21,571 bases of DNA from Chloroflexota bacterium (GTDB taxonomy: Bacteria > Chloroflexota > Dehalococcoidia > E44-bin15): positions 1-21,571 of the forward strand of contig JADFVG010000018.1 in NCBI GenBank assembly GCA_015222405.1. The letters are read 5' to 3'. This document shows, piece by piece, positions 1 to 6,296 of the stretch. The notes below the pieces were generated by a model that worked only from the letters and a program-made list of their open reading frames with translations, was not told the origin of the DNA and did not search any database. The position numbers and the translations under genes were made by a program. Each line of letters begins with the position of its first letter. Within the stretch, counting starts at the first letter, position 1.

Positions 1-60
1 CTTGCCTGTGTCGTAAGTCTTGTGAACTCCTGTCGCCTTAATAATGTTGCCATTTTGCAT
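1..60 (-). CDS. ABC transporter ATP-binding protein (5' end only; cut by window edge)
   Basis: Reading the minus strand from an ATG at 60, the first 20 codons run to the window edge and contain IIKATGVHKTYDTG, the typical first beta strand and A-loop (Tyr stacking on ATP) of MacB/LolD-type ABC ATPases. The start is supported by a purine-rich AAGGGGAG a few bases upstream and by a near-consensus promoter about 40-65 bp upstream. Such ATPases usually pair with a MacB/FtsX-like permease for export of peptides, lipoproteins or drugs. The Walker motifs and any partner lie outside the window, so the subfamily is an inference. It lies on the accessory side of the tRNA-Arg scar at 1917-1961. Confidence 0.72.
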   Translation of the reverse strand, partial: MQNGNIIKATGVHKTYDTGK

Positions 61-96
61 GATGCTCCCCTTCGAATACGCCTTTGTGATTTCGAT

Positions 97-126
97 ATTA
101 TAACAGATCAATTACTCCCATGTGAA
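97..126 (-). promoter_or_regulatory. sigma70-type promoter for the ABC ATPase
   Basis: On the minus strand a -35 TTCACA (121-126; 5 of 6 to TTGACA) is followed after 18 bp by a perfect -10 TATAAT (97-102), preceded by TG in the extended -10 position. Transcription would start near 90, giving a leader of about 30 nt before the ATG at 60. Confidence 0.7.
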
Positions 127-218
127 CGCTTAACAAAACGCTACAATATGCAATGGCTAGGCAATGACTACGCCAACCCTCACTGCCCAATTCGCCACTC
201 GTCAAACTCGCTCAAATT

Positions 219-309
219 CGCCTTTTGTGGCGGGTGTTTCCGACAGCCCGACCCACAATGTGCCTGGATTAGCCAGGTTCGCCACAAAGGGGCTGTTTGC
301 CCTTTGTGG
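219..309. repeat. cluster of short inverted repeats in the intergenic region 61-370
   Basis: Three small hairpins occur in 91 bp: CGCC/GGCG (219-222 with 229-232), CCTGG/CCAGG (263-267 with 273-277), and a perfect 10-bp stem CCACAAAGGG/CCCTTTGTGG (282-291 with 300-309). The first and third share a related CGCC-TTTTGTGG-type core. No T-run follows on either strand, so they are not classic terminators. No convincing gene is seen in 127-370, which also contains the end of the transcript from the minus-strand gene stopping at 371. Confidence 0.5.
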
Positions 310-370
310 GCGCTTTGGAAGGCGGAGGAGAAGCCAACATCGCTTGAGACACATACTTTAATTACAACCA

Positions 371-1039
371 CTATGTCAGCGGCTTTTCTTTCCAGGACTG
401 CCACCACAGGAATCTGAAATAGCGTCCTTCGCCATGTATGTCGGGGGCGAATGTCACGCTCCTCTGAGAAGCAATGTTCCACTTGGGAATTGCACCACGG
501 TGTCTCACTATTCCCTTCTCCAACATAAACCGGCGTCTCTTTGCACTGCCGTATCTGCGTAGCCCCATTCGCCTGTATTTCGGGTTGGTCCAAAGGCCAC
601 CGACACACGCTTCGTTGTTGGAGAAGCCGACCACAAATGGAGGCTCGGAGAGGCTATCCTTGGCTTCTTGAGTCGTAGCAGCCCAGCCTACGCTGCCAAG
701 CTCCTTCCCAACGAAAATGCAGAATGCCATTGCCCCTTTGTCCAGCCTTTTCTTGGCATTGGGAACTTTTGAGCGGAACTCGAACCCCTCGGCCTCCATC
801 TCACCAGCCTCCTGATTCGTATAAATTACTTTCCAAGTCAAATTTTCAATTCTGGGCATGTAATCAGCTTCGTTCACGTTTCGAGCGTCTGCCAAAGAGT
901 CTTCATAGAGGTAGTAAGTTTCATATTGAAAGAACAGCCGTCCCATGAATAGAAGTCCGCGCCTAACCAGGGGTATTAGTCCACCAGTTTGCAGGACATC
1001 TCTCGCTCTTCTAAGTGGCGTAGCCATCCTGATTAACAT
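371..1039 (-). CDS. GNAT-like acyltransferase domain protein, paralog 1
   Basis: About 222 residues, function unknown. The C-terminal half has CVGGLWTNPKYRRMGL, which resembles GNAT motif A (a strand followed by the acyl-CoA pyrophosphate-binding R/Q-x-x-G-x-G/A loop, here YRRMGL), then NIASQRS, matching the common GNAT segment with an Asn after motif A. The N-terminal half (RRARDVLQTGGLIPLVRRG) is basic and amphipathic. The longest reading starts from a TTG at 1057. I prefer ATG 1039 because it aligns with the start of the neighbouring paralog and has a purine-rich AGGAAAA upstream. It follows its paralog (1061-1732) by about 20 bp on the same strand, so the two are probably cotranscribed. 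The GNAT assignment is by motif only; substrate unknown. Confidence 0.68.
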   Translation of the reverse strand: MLIRMATPLRRARDVLQTGGLIPLVRRGLLFMGRLFFQYETYYLYEDSLADARNVNEADYMPRIENLTWKVIYTNQEAGEMEAEGFEFRSKVPNAKKRLDKGAMAFCIFVGKELGSVGWAATTQEAKDSLSEPPFVVGFSNNEACVGGLWTNPKYRRMGLRRYGSAKRRRFMLEKGIVRHRGAIPKWNIASQRSVTFAPDIHGEGRYFRFLWWQSWKEKPLT

Positions 1040-1060
1040 CCCAGACTTTTCCTGCAAGCC

Positions 1061-1732
1061 CTATGTCAGCGGCTTTTCTTTCCAGGATTTCCACCCTAGG
1101 ATTCTAAGATAACGTGCCTCGGCATATTTCTTGTTAGTAAACTTGTCCAGTGAGCGCTGAGACGCAATATTGGTTGAAGCTATCGAATATCGGGCTGTTA
1201 CTATGCCCCTGTTCGTCAGAAACTGACTATCTTTGAAACTGCGATACTTGTTTAGACCTATTCGCCGATATTCTTGACTGGTCCACGCACCCCCCACGCA
1301 CGCTTCGTTGTTTGCGAAGTCCACTTTGTAAGGGAGCAGGTCGACCATTTTCTTGGCTTCTTCAGTAAAGGCAAACCAGCATATGTGGCCTAGCTCCTTC
1401 TCCACGAAAATACAGAGCGCTACTGCCCCCTTGTCCAGCTTTTCTGTCGCACCGGTAACCTGTGAGCGAAACTCGAAGCCTTCAGCAGCCAACTCATCCG
1501 CTTCCTGATTCGTCGAGACTATCTTGCAAGTAAAATTCTTGATTTTGGGCATACAGTCAGCCTCACGTTTCCCCTTCAATACCTCTGATGGATTAGTTTC
1601 ATAAAGGTAATATGTTCCGTATTGGAAAACTCTGAAAAATTCAATTCCCCGCCTGAATAGGAATATCAACCCCTCAGTTTGGAGGATTTGCTTCGCCCGT
1701 CTAAGCAGTGTGGTCAGTTTGGATATCATCAC
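1061..1732 (-). CDS. GNAT-like acyltransferase domain protein, paralog 2
   Basis: A 223-residue protein clearly homologous to the gene at 371-1039 along its whole length. Shared features are RRAxxxLQTxGLI, TYYLYE, EADxMPxIxNxT, NNEACVGGxWT, YRRxGL, NIASQRS and the C-terminal SWKEKPLT. The last 27 bases of the two genes, including the stop, are identical. EACVGGAWTSQEYRRIGL fits GNAT motif A, but the GxG loop is degenerate. First gene of a two-gene minus-strand unit with its own promoter at 1784-1813. It lies within the DNA bounded on the right by the tRNA-Arg 3' fragment, so it may be cargo of an integrated element. No specific function can be assigned. Confidence 0.7.
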   Translation of the reverse strand: MMISKLTTLLRRAKQILQTEGLIFLFRRGIEFFRVFQYGTYYLYETNPSEVLKGKREADCMPKIKNFTCKIVSTNQEADELAAEGFEFRSQVTGATEKLDKGAVALCIFVEKELGHICWFAFTEEAKKMVDLLPYKVDFANNEACVGGAWTSQEYRRIGLNKYRSFKDSQFLTNRGIVTARYSIASTNIASQRSLDKFTNKKYAEARYLRILGWKSWKEKPLT

Positions 1733-1783
1733 CCTACTCCGATAGCTACGGTTGAACCCAGCCGAATCGGCCAGTGTTGGAAG

Positions 1784-1813
1784 ATTGTAGCATGAGACAG
1801 CCTAGCTTTACAA
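1784..1813 (-). promoter_or_regulatory. putative promoter for the GNAT-like gene pair
   Basis: On the minus strand, -35 TTGTAA (1808-1813), an 18-bp spacer and -10 TACAAT (1784-1789) preceded by TGC (extended -10). The predicted start near 1777 lies about 45 nt upstream of the ATG at 1732. Confidence 0.5.
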
Positions 1814-1847
1814 GAAGGGATAGTAGAACTCGGGGCGGCAGTACGAG

Positions 1848-1876
1848 TTGACAAGCAGCAAAGCTGACGGTATGCT
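1848..1876 (+). promoter_or_regulatory. promoter reading into the tRNA-Arg fragment and menG
   Basis: A perfect -35 TTGACA (1848-1853), a 17-bp spacer and -10 TATGCT (1871-1876) predict a start near 1883. That is just where a tRNA ending at 1961 would have begun, so this may be an old tRNA promoter. It is also the best visible promoter for menG/menA, giving a leader of about 107 nt that includes the tRNA 3' half. Confidence 0.6.
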
Positions 1877-1916
1877 ATGGTATTTGGCACCACAGGTTGG
1901 GACGCGTCCCTTCAAT

Positions 1917-1961
1917 CTTCGGAACCGAGGGTCGGGGGTTCGAATCCCTTCGGGCGCGCCA
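1917..1961 (+). other. tRNA-Arg(UCG) 3' half: probable integration scar (att site) or tRNA pseudogene
   Basis: The segment matches tRNA positions from the anticodon loop to the 3' end: loop CTTCGGA (anticodon TCG), 3' anticodon strand ACCGA, 5-nt variable region, T stem GGGGG/CCCTT around TTCGAAT, acceptor strand CGGGCGC, discriminator G and encoded CCA (1959-1961). The matching 5' acceptor GCGCCCG and a D arm are absent upstream, and the 5' anticodon strand TCAAT mispairs at two positions, so no complete tRNA folds here. A 12-bp perfect palindrome GGGACGCGTCCC (1899-1910) lies just left. Integrases commonly leave such a duplicated tRNA 3' end at the distal boundary of an element. That geometry places the element to the left, over the GNAT-like and ABC genes. 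Confidence 0.7.
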
Positions 1962-1989
1962 GTTCTCGAAAAAGTACGACGGCTCCTTA

Positions 1990-2703
1990 ATGGCAAACAA
2001 GGAAACACATGTTCAGCAGATGTTCTCCTCCATAGCGGGCTACTACGATGCCCTTAACACCTTGCTCAGTTTCAACAGGGATAAATACTGGAGGAGATTT
2101 GCCATTTCCAAAGTCGGGCTCAACTCTGGAGAGAAAATCCTCGATGTAGCCACCGGGACAGGTAAATTGGCCCTGGAACTAGCCGACAAAGTCGGTGAGC
2201 GGGGTGAAGTTATCGGGATCGACCTCTGCCCGGAGATGCTCGACAAGGCCAAGGATAACCTGCGAAAAGCAGGGCGTCAAAATATAGCGCTTGTCCAAGC
2301 CAATGCCGAAGCTCTCCCATTTCAAGATTGTATCTTTGATTGTGCCACCGCTGGCTTCGTTCTGAGGAATGTCGCTGACATTGAGCAAACCCTTCAAGAA
2401 ATGACCCGCGTGCTAAGGCCAACCGGGAAGTTGGTATGCCTGGAGTTTAGCCAACCCCGGAACAGGATATTCAGAGGGATCTATCGCCTCTACCTCTCCG
2501 GCCTTTTACCCCTTATCGGCGGGCTCATCTCAAGGAACTGGCACGCTTACCGTTATCTTCCACGGTCAATAGTGGGATTCCCCAGCCCCCTTGAAGTAAG
2601 AAAGATTATGGAAAAGATAGGGCTGAGAAATATCGCAGTCTATTCCCTCACCTTCGGGACGGTCACAGTTTACATTGGGACCAAGAAATCTAGAGATGAT
2701 TGA
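1990..2703 (+). CDS. menG: demethylmenaquinone methyltransferase (MenG/UbiE)
   Basis: A 237-residue class I SAM methyltransferase. UbiE/MenG C-methylates demethylmenaquinone in the last step of menaquinone synthesis. Visible signatures are the N-terminal VQQMFSSIAGYYDALN, SAM-binding motif I ILDVATGTGKLALELA (residues 50-65), acidic loop GIDLCPEML, the FVLRNVAD segment, YRYLPRSI and the C-terminal SLTFGTVTVYIGTK. Length is typical of the family. A longer reading from 1897 is only translated tRNA-fragment sequence, so ATG 1990 is the start, although no good Shine-Dalgarno precedes it. menA follows after 15 bp. The gene begins 28 bp after the tRNA-Arg scar, and its apparent promoter lies at 1848-1876 on the far side of the scar. 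Confidence 0.92.
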   Translation: MANKETHVQQMFSSIAGYYDALNTLLSFNRDKYWRRFAISKVGLNSGEKILDVATGTGKLALELADKVGERGEVIGIDLCPEMLDKAKDNLRKAGRQNIALVQANAEALPFQDCIFDCATAGFVLRNVADIEQTLQEMTRVLRPTGKLVCLEFSQPRNRIFRGIYRLYLSGLLPLIGGLISRNWHAYRYLPRSIVGFPSPLEVRKIMEKIGLRNIAVYSLTFGTVTVYIGTKKSRDD

Positions 2704-2718
2704 TAAGGAGAAAGACCA

Positions 2719-3609
2719 TTGAAGCTAAAAGTATGGTTTTTGGAGACCAGGCCGCAATTTCTGCTTCTCTCCGTTGTGCTGGCGTTCCTGGGCACCTGTG
2801 TGGCGTGGTATGATGATGCCTTTCATCTTGGTTATGCCCTACTGGCTTTCGTCGGGCTGCTTCTAGCTCACATCAGCGTCAACGTGCTTAATGACTATTT
2901 TGACTATCGGAGCGGGATAGACCTGGAGGCTAAGAGAACTCCATTCAGCGGGGGAAGTGGGATTCTCCCCGCCGCTCTTCTCAAGCCGGGGCAGGTCTTG
3001 TGGTATGGCCTCATTTGCTTTCTTCTGGCCACACCCATAGGTATTTATTTCGTCATCGCCAGAGGCTGGGCTCTGCTTCCTCTACTTGTGGTAGGGGCAG
3101 TATGCGTTCTCCTCTATACCCCATTTATCACTAGGCTGAGATGGCCTGAGTGGGCTCCTGGGGTTGGGATGGGGGCTTTGCCTGTGCTCGGGGCCTACTT
3201 TGTTCAGACCACTGACTACACCCTCACTGCTGTTGTGGCCGCTATCCCCGCTGGCATTCTGGTACATAACCTTCTCCTTCTGAACGAATTCCCAGACACA
3301 GAGGCGGATAAGAAAGCAGGCAGAAAAACCCTGCCCATCGTTATAGGAAAGGCAAGAGCAAGCATAGTCTATTCGGTTCTGACTGTAGCAGTTTATTTGT
3401 GGATCATCGGTGGTGTGGCAGCGGGGTCAATGCCGGCCTTCTCTCTGATAGCCCTGCTATCGCTTCCCCTCGCACTGAAGGCTATTCAAGGTGCGATGAA
3501 ACACCAAGACCCAAGTGCGCTAGTGCCAGCTATGGCCAATAATGTTATCGTTGTCCTCTTAACCCAGCTACTGTTGGGCATTGGCTTTATTCTGGCAAGG
3601 GTCTTCTAA
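2719..3609 (+). CDS. menA: UbiA-family prenyltransferase, probably 1,4-dihydroxy-2-naphthoate polyprenyltransferase (MenA)
   Basis: A 296-residue polytopic membrane protein of the UbiA family, which joins a polyprenyl chain to an aromatic ring at the inner face of the membrane. Both Mg2+-diphosphate motifs are visible: NDYFD (residues 58-62, within NDYFDYRSGID) and DTEAD (193-197, within NEFPDTEADKKAGRKT). About eight or nine hydrophobic segments surround them. The start is TTG 2719, 8 nt after AAGGAG (2705-2710). It lies 15 bp after menG, and this pairing argues for MenA over other UbiA members. Its last 23 bp overlap the 3' end of the convergent hydrolase gene. Confidence 0.85.
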   Translation: MKLKVWFLETRPQFLLLSVVLAFLGTCVAWYDDAFHLGYALLAFVGLLLAHISVNVLNDYFDYRSGIDLEAKRTPFSGGSGILPAALLKPGQVLWYGLICFLLATPIGIYFVIARGWALLPLLVVGAVCVLLYTPFITRLRWPEWAPGVGMGALPVLGAYFVQTTDYTLTAVVAAIPAGILVHNLLLLNEFPDTEADKKAGRKTLPIVIGKARASIVYSVLTVAVYLWIIGGVAAGSMPAFSLIALLSLPLALKAIQGAMKHQDPSALVPAMANNVIVVLLTQLLLGIGFILARVF

Positions 3610-4381
3610 GTTCGCAAACAAACTCCTTAATAGCTGAGAAATATTGTTCCGTCCCCACTAGCATTATGTCATTGTGGCCAGCATAGGGTATGATAACCAG
3701 GCGCTTTTCCTTGGAACCAATGGTTTCAAACAGTTTGGTCGCCTCGCTTGGCGGTATCAAGCTATCCTCCTCACCATGAATGATGAGGATGGGCAGTGTG
3801 ATGGATTGAATCCTGGCCGAGATGGCCTCTCCTAGCTCTGTTAGCCGTTGTGACGGGAGGTCGAAGAGGCTAACTAGCCTGGCCACACCGGTGAACCCGC
3901 TTTCCACGATCAGCCCTATGAGGTGTTCCGGATAATGGAAAGCCAGTTCCAGGGCGGAGTGGCTTCCCAGCGACCTGCCCATGAGGAAAAAGGGGCCACT
4001 ATAGCCCGAAGAGCGAACAGTTTTGCGAAAGAAGTTGAAAATCGAGTGGGCATCGGCAGTCATGGCCGAGAACGTAGGGCTGCCACCACTGAGGCCATAG
4101 CCGCGGTAGTCGGCCACAAACAGGCTAATGCCCTCCCGATTGTAGAGCGGCGCAATCCAATCATGGTCGCAAACCACCTCACCGTTACCGTGAAAGTATA
4201 GGACGCAGGGCGAATCCATGGTGGCGGGATAGAAGCGGCATGATATGGATACCTCGTCCCCAACAGGGACCATGTAATCGCTTGCGCCGGGGGGAGTAGG
4301 GGTCCAAGCCCGTCTGGGGTAGAAGACGAACTGCAAAATCTCCGGCTTATCCAGAATGGAGTAGTCAGGCTGAGGCGACAA
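3587..4381 (-). CDS. alpha/beta hydrolase family protein
   Basis: A 264-residue cytosolic-looking alpha/beta hydrolase. The oxyanion region is YFHGNGE (about residues 62-68), followed by DYRGYGLSGG (91-100) and the nucleophile elbow GRSLGS with Ser137. The probable acid is Asp206 in HGEEDSLIP and the catalytic His236 is in YAGHND. The pattern is closest to the ABHD13/BEM46-like group of serine hydrolases; the natural substrate cannot be read from sequence. The start is TTG 4381 with TGGAGGGA about 11 nt upstream. A nearer ATG runs straight into a stop. It lies 57 bp downstream of the SDR gene on the same strand, so it may share its promoter. The 3' end overlaps menA by 23 bp. Confidence 0.83.
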   Translation of the reverse strand: MSPQPDYSILDKPEILQFVFYPRRAWTPTPPGASDYMVPVGDEVSISCRFYPATMDSPCVLYFHGNGEVVCDHDWIAPLYNREGISLFVADYRGYGLSGGSPTFSAMTADAHSIFNFFRKTVRSSGYSGPFFLMGRSLGSHSALELAFHYPEHLIGLIVESGFTGVARLVSLFDLPSQRLTELGEAISARIQSITLPILIIHGEEDSLIPPSEATKLFETIGSKEKRLVIIPYAGHNDIMLVGTEQYFSAIKEFVCELRRPLPE

Positions 4382-4437
4382 CTAGCTCATTCCCTCCACC
4401 AGGACTGTCTCAGGTCGCAAAGCTCTACCGTATATGT

Positions 4438-5256
4438 TCATTTTCCTGTACTAATGGTCGATAACAAAGTCCTTACAGAACAGAAGTGGCCACCATCCAG
4501 GACGATGGTTTGACCTGTCATATAACTTGAAGCCTCCGATGCCAAAAACAGGGCAGCACCTACAATTTCCTCGGGCTCAGCTAGTCGCCCCAACGCAGTG
4601 CTATCCTCAGTTCTTTCACGAATGGCAGGGTTGCTCCATAGCGCCTCAGAAAATCGAGTTCTCACCAATCCGGGAGCGATTGCATTTACCCTCACATTGT
4701 ATTGTCCCCATTCCTGAGCAAGTACCTCAGTGAGCATGATAACACCTGCTTTGCTTATTGAGTAAATCCCGGCTCCAATTCCAGGTCGAATACCGTCCTC
4801 GGAAGCAATATTAATGATGTTTCCACGACCTTCGTCCCGCATTAGTTTCCCCACCGCCTGACTTAAAAAGAAATAGCCTTTAAGGTTCAACCCCAATGTT
4901 ACCTCCCAGGCCCTTTCATCGACATCGAACACTGAGCCAAATACCGGGTTAGTTCCGGCGTTATTCACTAGGATGTCAATATGACCGAATTCATCCACCG
5001 TTCTCCTGACCAAATTATCGATTTCGGGAAGATGGCGCACATTAGCCGACACGGGTAAGGCCTTCCTTCCCATCTGAGATATTTCTTGAGCCACCGCCTC
5101 TAAATCTGGCAGCTTGCGGCTGGTAAGTGCTACATCAGCACCTGCTTCCGCCAGCCCCAAGGCAATAGCCCGGCCAATCCCTCGGCTTGCGCCAGTAACT
5201 AAGGCCACCTTTCCCGTGATACCAAACCTATCCAAAACCGATGACCTATTTGCCAT
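4438..5256 (-). CDS. short-chain dehydrogenase/reductase (FabG-like SDR)
   Basis: A 272-residue classical SDR using NAD(P)(H). It has the cofactor motif TGASRGIG (residues 21-28), structural NNAG (98-101) and catalytic Ser152, Tyr165 and Lys169 (YSISK). The C-terminal part has RVNAIAPGLVRT, then LGRLAEPEEIVGAALFLAS and the usual TGQTIVLDGG. A tail of about 16 residues after DGG is slightly longer than usual. ATG 5256 is chosen because GAAGGGGG lies 6 nt upstream; readings from 5283 (ATG) or 5331 (TTG) lack this. Resemblance is to 3-oxoacyl-ACP reductase and gluconate 5-dehydrogenase-type SDRs. With no fatty acid genes nearby, the substrate is undetermined. Confidence 0.86.
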   Translation of the reverse strand: MANRSSVLDRFGITGKVALVTGASRGIGRAIALGLAEAGADVALTSRKLPDLEAVAQEISQMGRKALPVSANVRHLPEIDNLVRRTVDEFGHIDILVNNAGTNPVFGSVFDVDERAWEVTLGLNLKGYFFLSQAVGKLMRDEGRGNIINIASEDGIRPGIGAGIYSISKAGVIMLTEVLAQEWGQYNVRVNAIAPGLVRTRFSEALWSNPAIRERTEDSTALGRLAEPEEIVGAALFLASEASSYMTGQTIVLDGGHFCSVRTLLSTISTGK

Positions 5257-5353
5257 TTTATCCCCCTTCAAGTAATCATTCATTGCCAGACGGCATCCGC
5301 CTTCCAGGCTGCTGGATACCTCAGGCTCCAAAGCCCTACCCCCTGACGGTGCT

Positions 5354-5383
5354 ATTATAGACCCTCCTTGCCTTCAGTGTCTT
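5354..5383 (-). promoter_or_regulatory. putative promoter of the SDR/hydrolase unit
   Basis: Minus-strand -35 AAGACA (5378-5383), an 18-bp spacer and a perfect -10 TATAAT (5354-5359). Transcription would start near 5347, giving a leader of about 90 nt. Confidence 0.5.
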
Positions 5384-5507
5384 GCTTTTGCCTGTCCCTG
5401 CCCCAGAGCCTCATCAGATAGTGGACTCAGACCTGCGATTGAGGTTGCCCGAGAGAATGGTGAGGGCCGACTCGGGAACAAAACTGCACTTTCCAGCGTC
5501 TATATTA

Positions 5508-5542
5508 GTGTGAGACGGGAATTAGCCGATGTCCCGTGACAC
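5508..5542. repeat. inverted repeat between the two divergent promoters
   Basis: ACGGGA (5515-5520) pairs with TCCCGT (5532-5537) across an 11-nt loop. The stem extends by GTGT/ACAC (5508-5511 with 5539-5542) after a small internal loop. No T-run follows, so it is not a typical terminator. It lies in the gene-free stretch 5384-5602, where no coding gene is seen. Confidence 0.4.
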
Positions 5543-5571
5543 AATGAACAAGGAGAAGGCTTAAAATTACC

Positions 5572-5632
5572 AAAATTGGGCTAAAATTGGACCGTAAAGG
5601 TATTGACAAATAGAAGGTTAAGGGTTACCCTT
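5572..5632 (+). promoter_or_regulatory. promoter with upstream direct repeats and a palindrome over the -10
   Basis: The -35 TTGACA (5603-5608) is perfect; after 17 bp comes -10 TACCCT (5626-5631). A perfect palindrome AAGGGT-T-ACCCTT (5620-5632) covers the -10, where a repressor could sit. Two copies of AAAATTGG (5572-5579 and 5583-5590), spaced 11 bp or about one helical turn, lie just upstream of the -35; a third, partial AAAATT is at 5563-5568. The predicted start is near 5638. Confidence 0.5.
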
Positions 5633-5637
5633 TCTCG

Positions 5638-5815
5638 AATATGGGCAGGGAACCTCTGGGACTGGTCTCGATGTCGCTGAAATAAGCCCACGTGCCTATG
5701 CCAACCAGGCTACCGGAGGTTTCCTTTTGTCTGTTTTGTCTCCGGCAAAACATGCAAAGGCCAAGTCGGCAAATTTATCAACGAGAAAATACGGTCAGAA
5801 GCTGGGAGGCTCATC
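5638..5815 (+). ncRNA. candidate structured 5' leader RNA upstream of the SemiSWEET gene
   Basis: The roughly 178-nt leader downstream of the promoter at 5603-5631 has a long-range helix GGAACCTCTGG (5649-5659) with CCGGAGGTTTCC (5713-5724): 11 pairs with one bulged T and one G-T pair. It encloses a second stem, CTGGT (5662-5666) with ACCAG (5704-5708). The same CCGGAG (5713-5718) can instead pair perfectly with CTCCGG (5740-5745), and GCCTATGC (5694-5701) can pair with GCAAAGGC (5754-5761) with one mismatch. Two mutually exclusive folds resemble a riboswitch or attenuator. I do not recognise a known class. No clear terminator or hidden ribosome site is seen, so the function is inferred. Confidence 0.35.
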
Positions 5816-6073
5816 TTGAACTGGAACGAACTTTTGGGATTCATAGCCGGGGCTTCAATAAGCATAGCATTTATACCACAGATGTGGCGTCTCTTTAAAC
5901 TCAAGAGCGCGCGCGAGATAAGCCTGCCTTTCACCGCACTCCTTCTGCTGGGCGCTGTGTGCTGGCTGACATATGGAATTTTACAGAGCCTGCCACCTGT
6001 AATCTTGTGGAATGCTATAGGGGCGACCGAAGTATGCGCCATATTATACGCAAAGCTGAAGTACGGCAGATAA
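5816..6073 (+). CDS. SemiSWEET / PQ-loop family small transporter
   Basis: An 85-residue protein with three predicted membrane helices (about residues 5-24, 36-55 and 59-78), the size of a bacterial SemiSWEET, which dimerises to move sugars. The diagnostic PQ motif is in AFIPQMWRLFKLKSAREIS, followed by the CWLTYG segment of helix 2 and an Asn (WNA) in helix 3 typical of the sugar-binding pocket. The start is TTG 5816 with GGGAGG (5804-5809) 6 nt upstream. It stands alone, followed by the minus-strand tRNA-Pro. The long leader upstream may control it. The transported substrate (mono- or disaccharide, or other) is not deducible. Confidence 0.85.
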   Translation: MNWNELLGFIAGASISIAFIPQMWRLFKLKSAREISLPFTALLLLGAVCWLTYGILQSLPPVILWNAIGATEVCAILYAKLKYGR

Positions 6074-6110
6074 CGAAAGTTCTCTTTTCCCGGGGCAGCT
6101 TCCTAAATAT

Positions 6111-6190
<80 letters not shown>

Positions 6191-6203
6191 ACTTTACGAT
6201 GAC

Positions 6204-6232
6204 ATTCTATCATCATCGTCTCACATCCGCAA
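6204..6232 (-). promoter_or_regulatory. tRNA-Pro promoter
   Basis: Minus strand: -35 TTGCGG (6227-6232), a 17-bp spacer and -10 TAGAAT (6204-6209), 13 bp before the tRNA 5' end at 6190. Confidence 0.65.
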
Positions 6233-6249
6233 CAGAAGAGTATAAAAAC

Positions 6250-6278
6250 TTGCCTTATATCGATGATAAGGTTAAAAT
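6250..6278 (+). promoter_or_regulatory. promoter of the fmdB-dtd-RDD unit
   Basis: -35 TTGCCT (6250-6255), an exact 17-bp spacer and -10 TAAAAT (6273-6278). The predicted start near 6285 leaves a short leader before the ATG at 6297, with GCAGAGG as the ribosome site. Confidence 0.6.
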
Positions 6279-6296
6279 CAAAGGCAGAGGTATTGC

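Noticed and set aside
22..417. Plus-strand open frame of 131 codons at the left edge
   Set aside because: It runs antisense over the ABC gene start, its promoter and the hairpin cluster, has no ribosome site, and its product resembles no family.
180..608. Minus-strand open frame of 142 codons
   Set aside because: It overlaps the GNAT-like gene in another frame and the hairpin region; no recognisable protein features.
1885..1961. Complete functional tRNA-Arg
   Set aside because: The 3' half is perfect, but the 5' acceptor strand GCGCCCG and a D arm are missing and the anticodon stem has two mismatches.
1897..1989. Longer N-terminus for menG
   Set aside because: The extra 31 codons are translated tRNA sequence; family alignment begins at ATG 1990.
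1808..2008. Minus-strand frame containing GIRTPDPRFRRL
   Set aside because: This is a well-known spurious product of reading antisense through tRNA 3' sequence; it helped point to the tRNA fragment instead.
5638..5815. Known riboswitch classes (cobalamin, c-di-GMP, glycine, T-box) for this leader
   Set aside because: Their conserved cores were looked for by eye and not found; only unclassified pairing remains.
5692..5898. Small plus-strand frame of 68 codons in the SemiSWEET leader
   Set aside because: It overlaps the SemiSWEET gene in another frame, has no ribosome site and lies in the region with RNA pairing potential.
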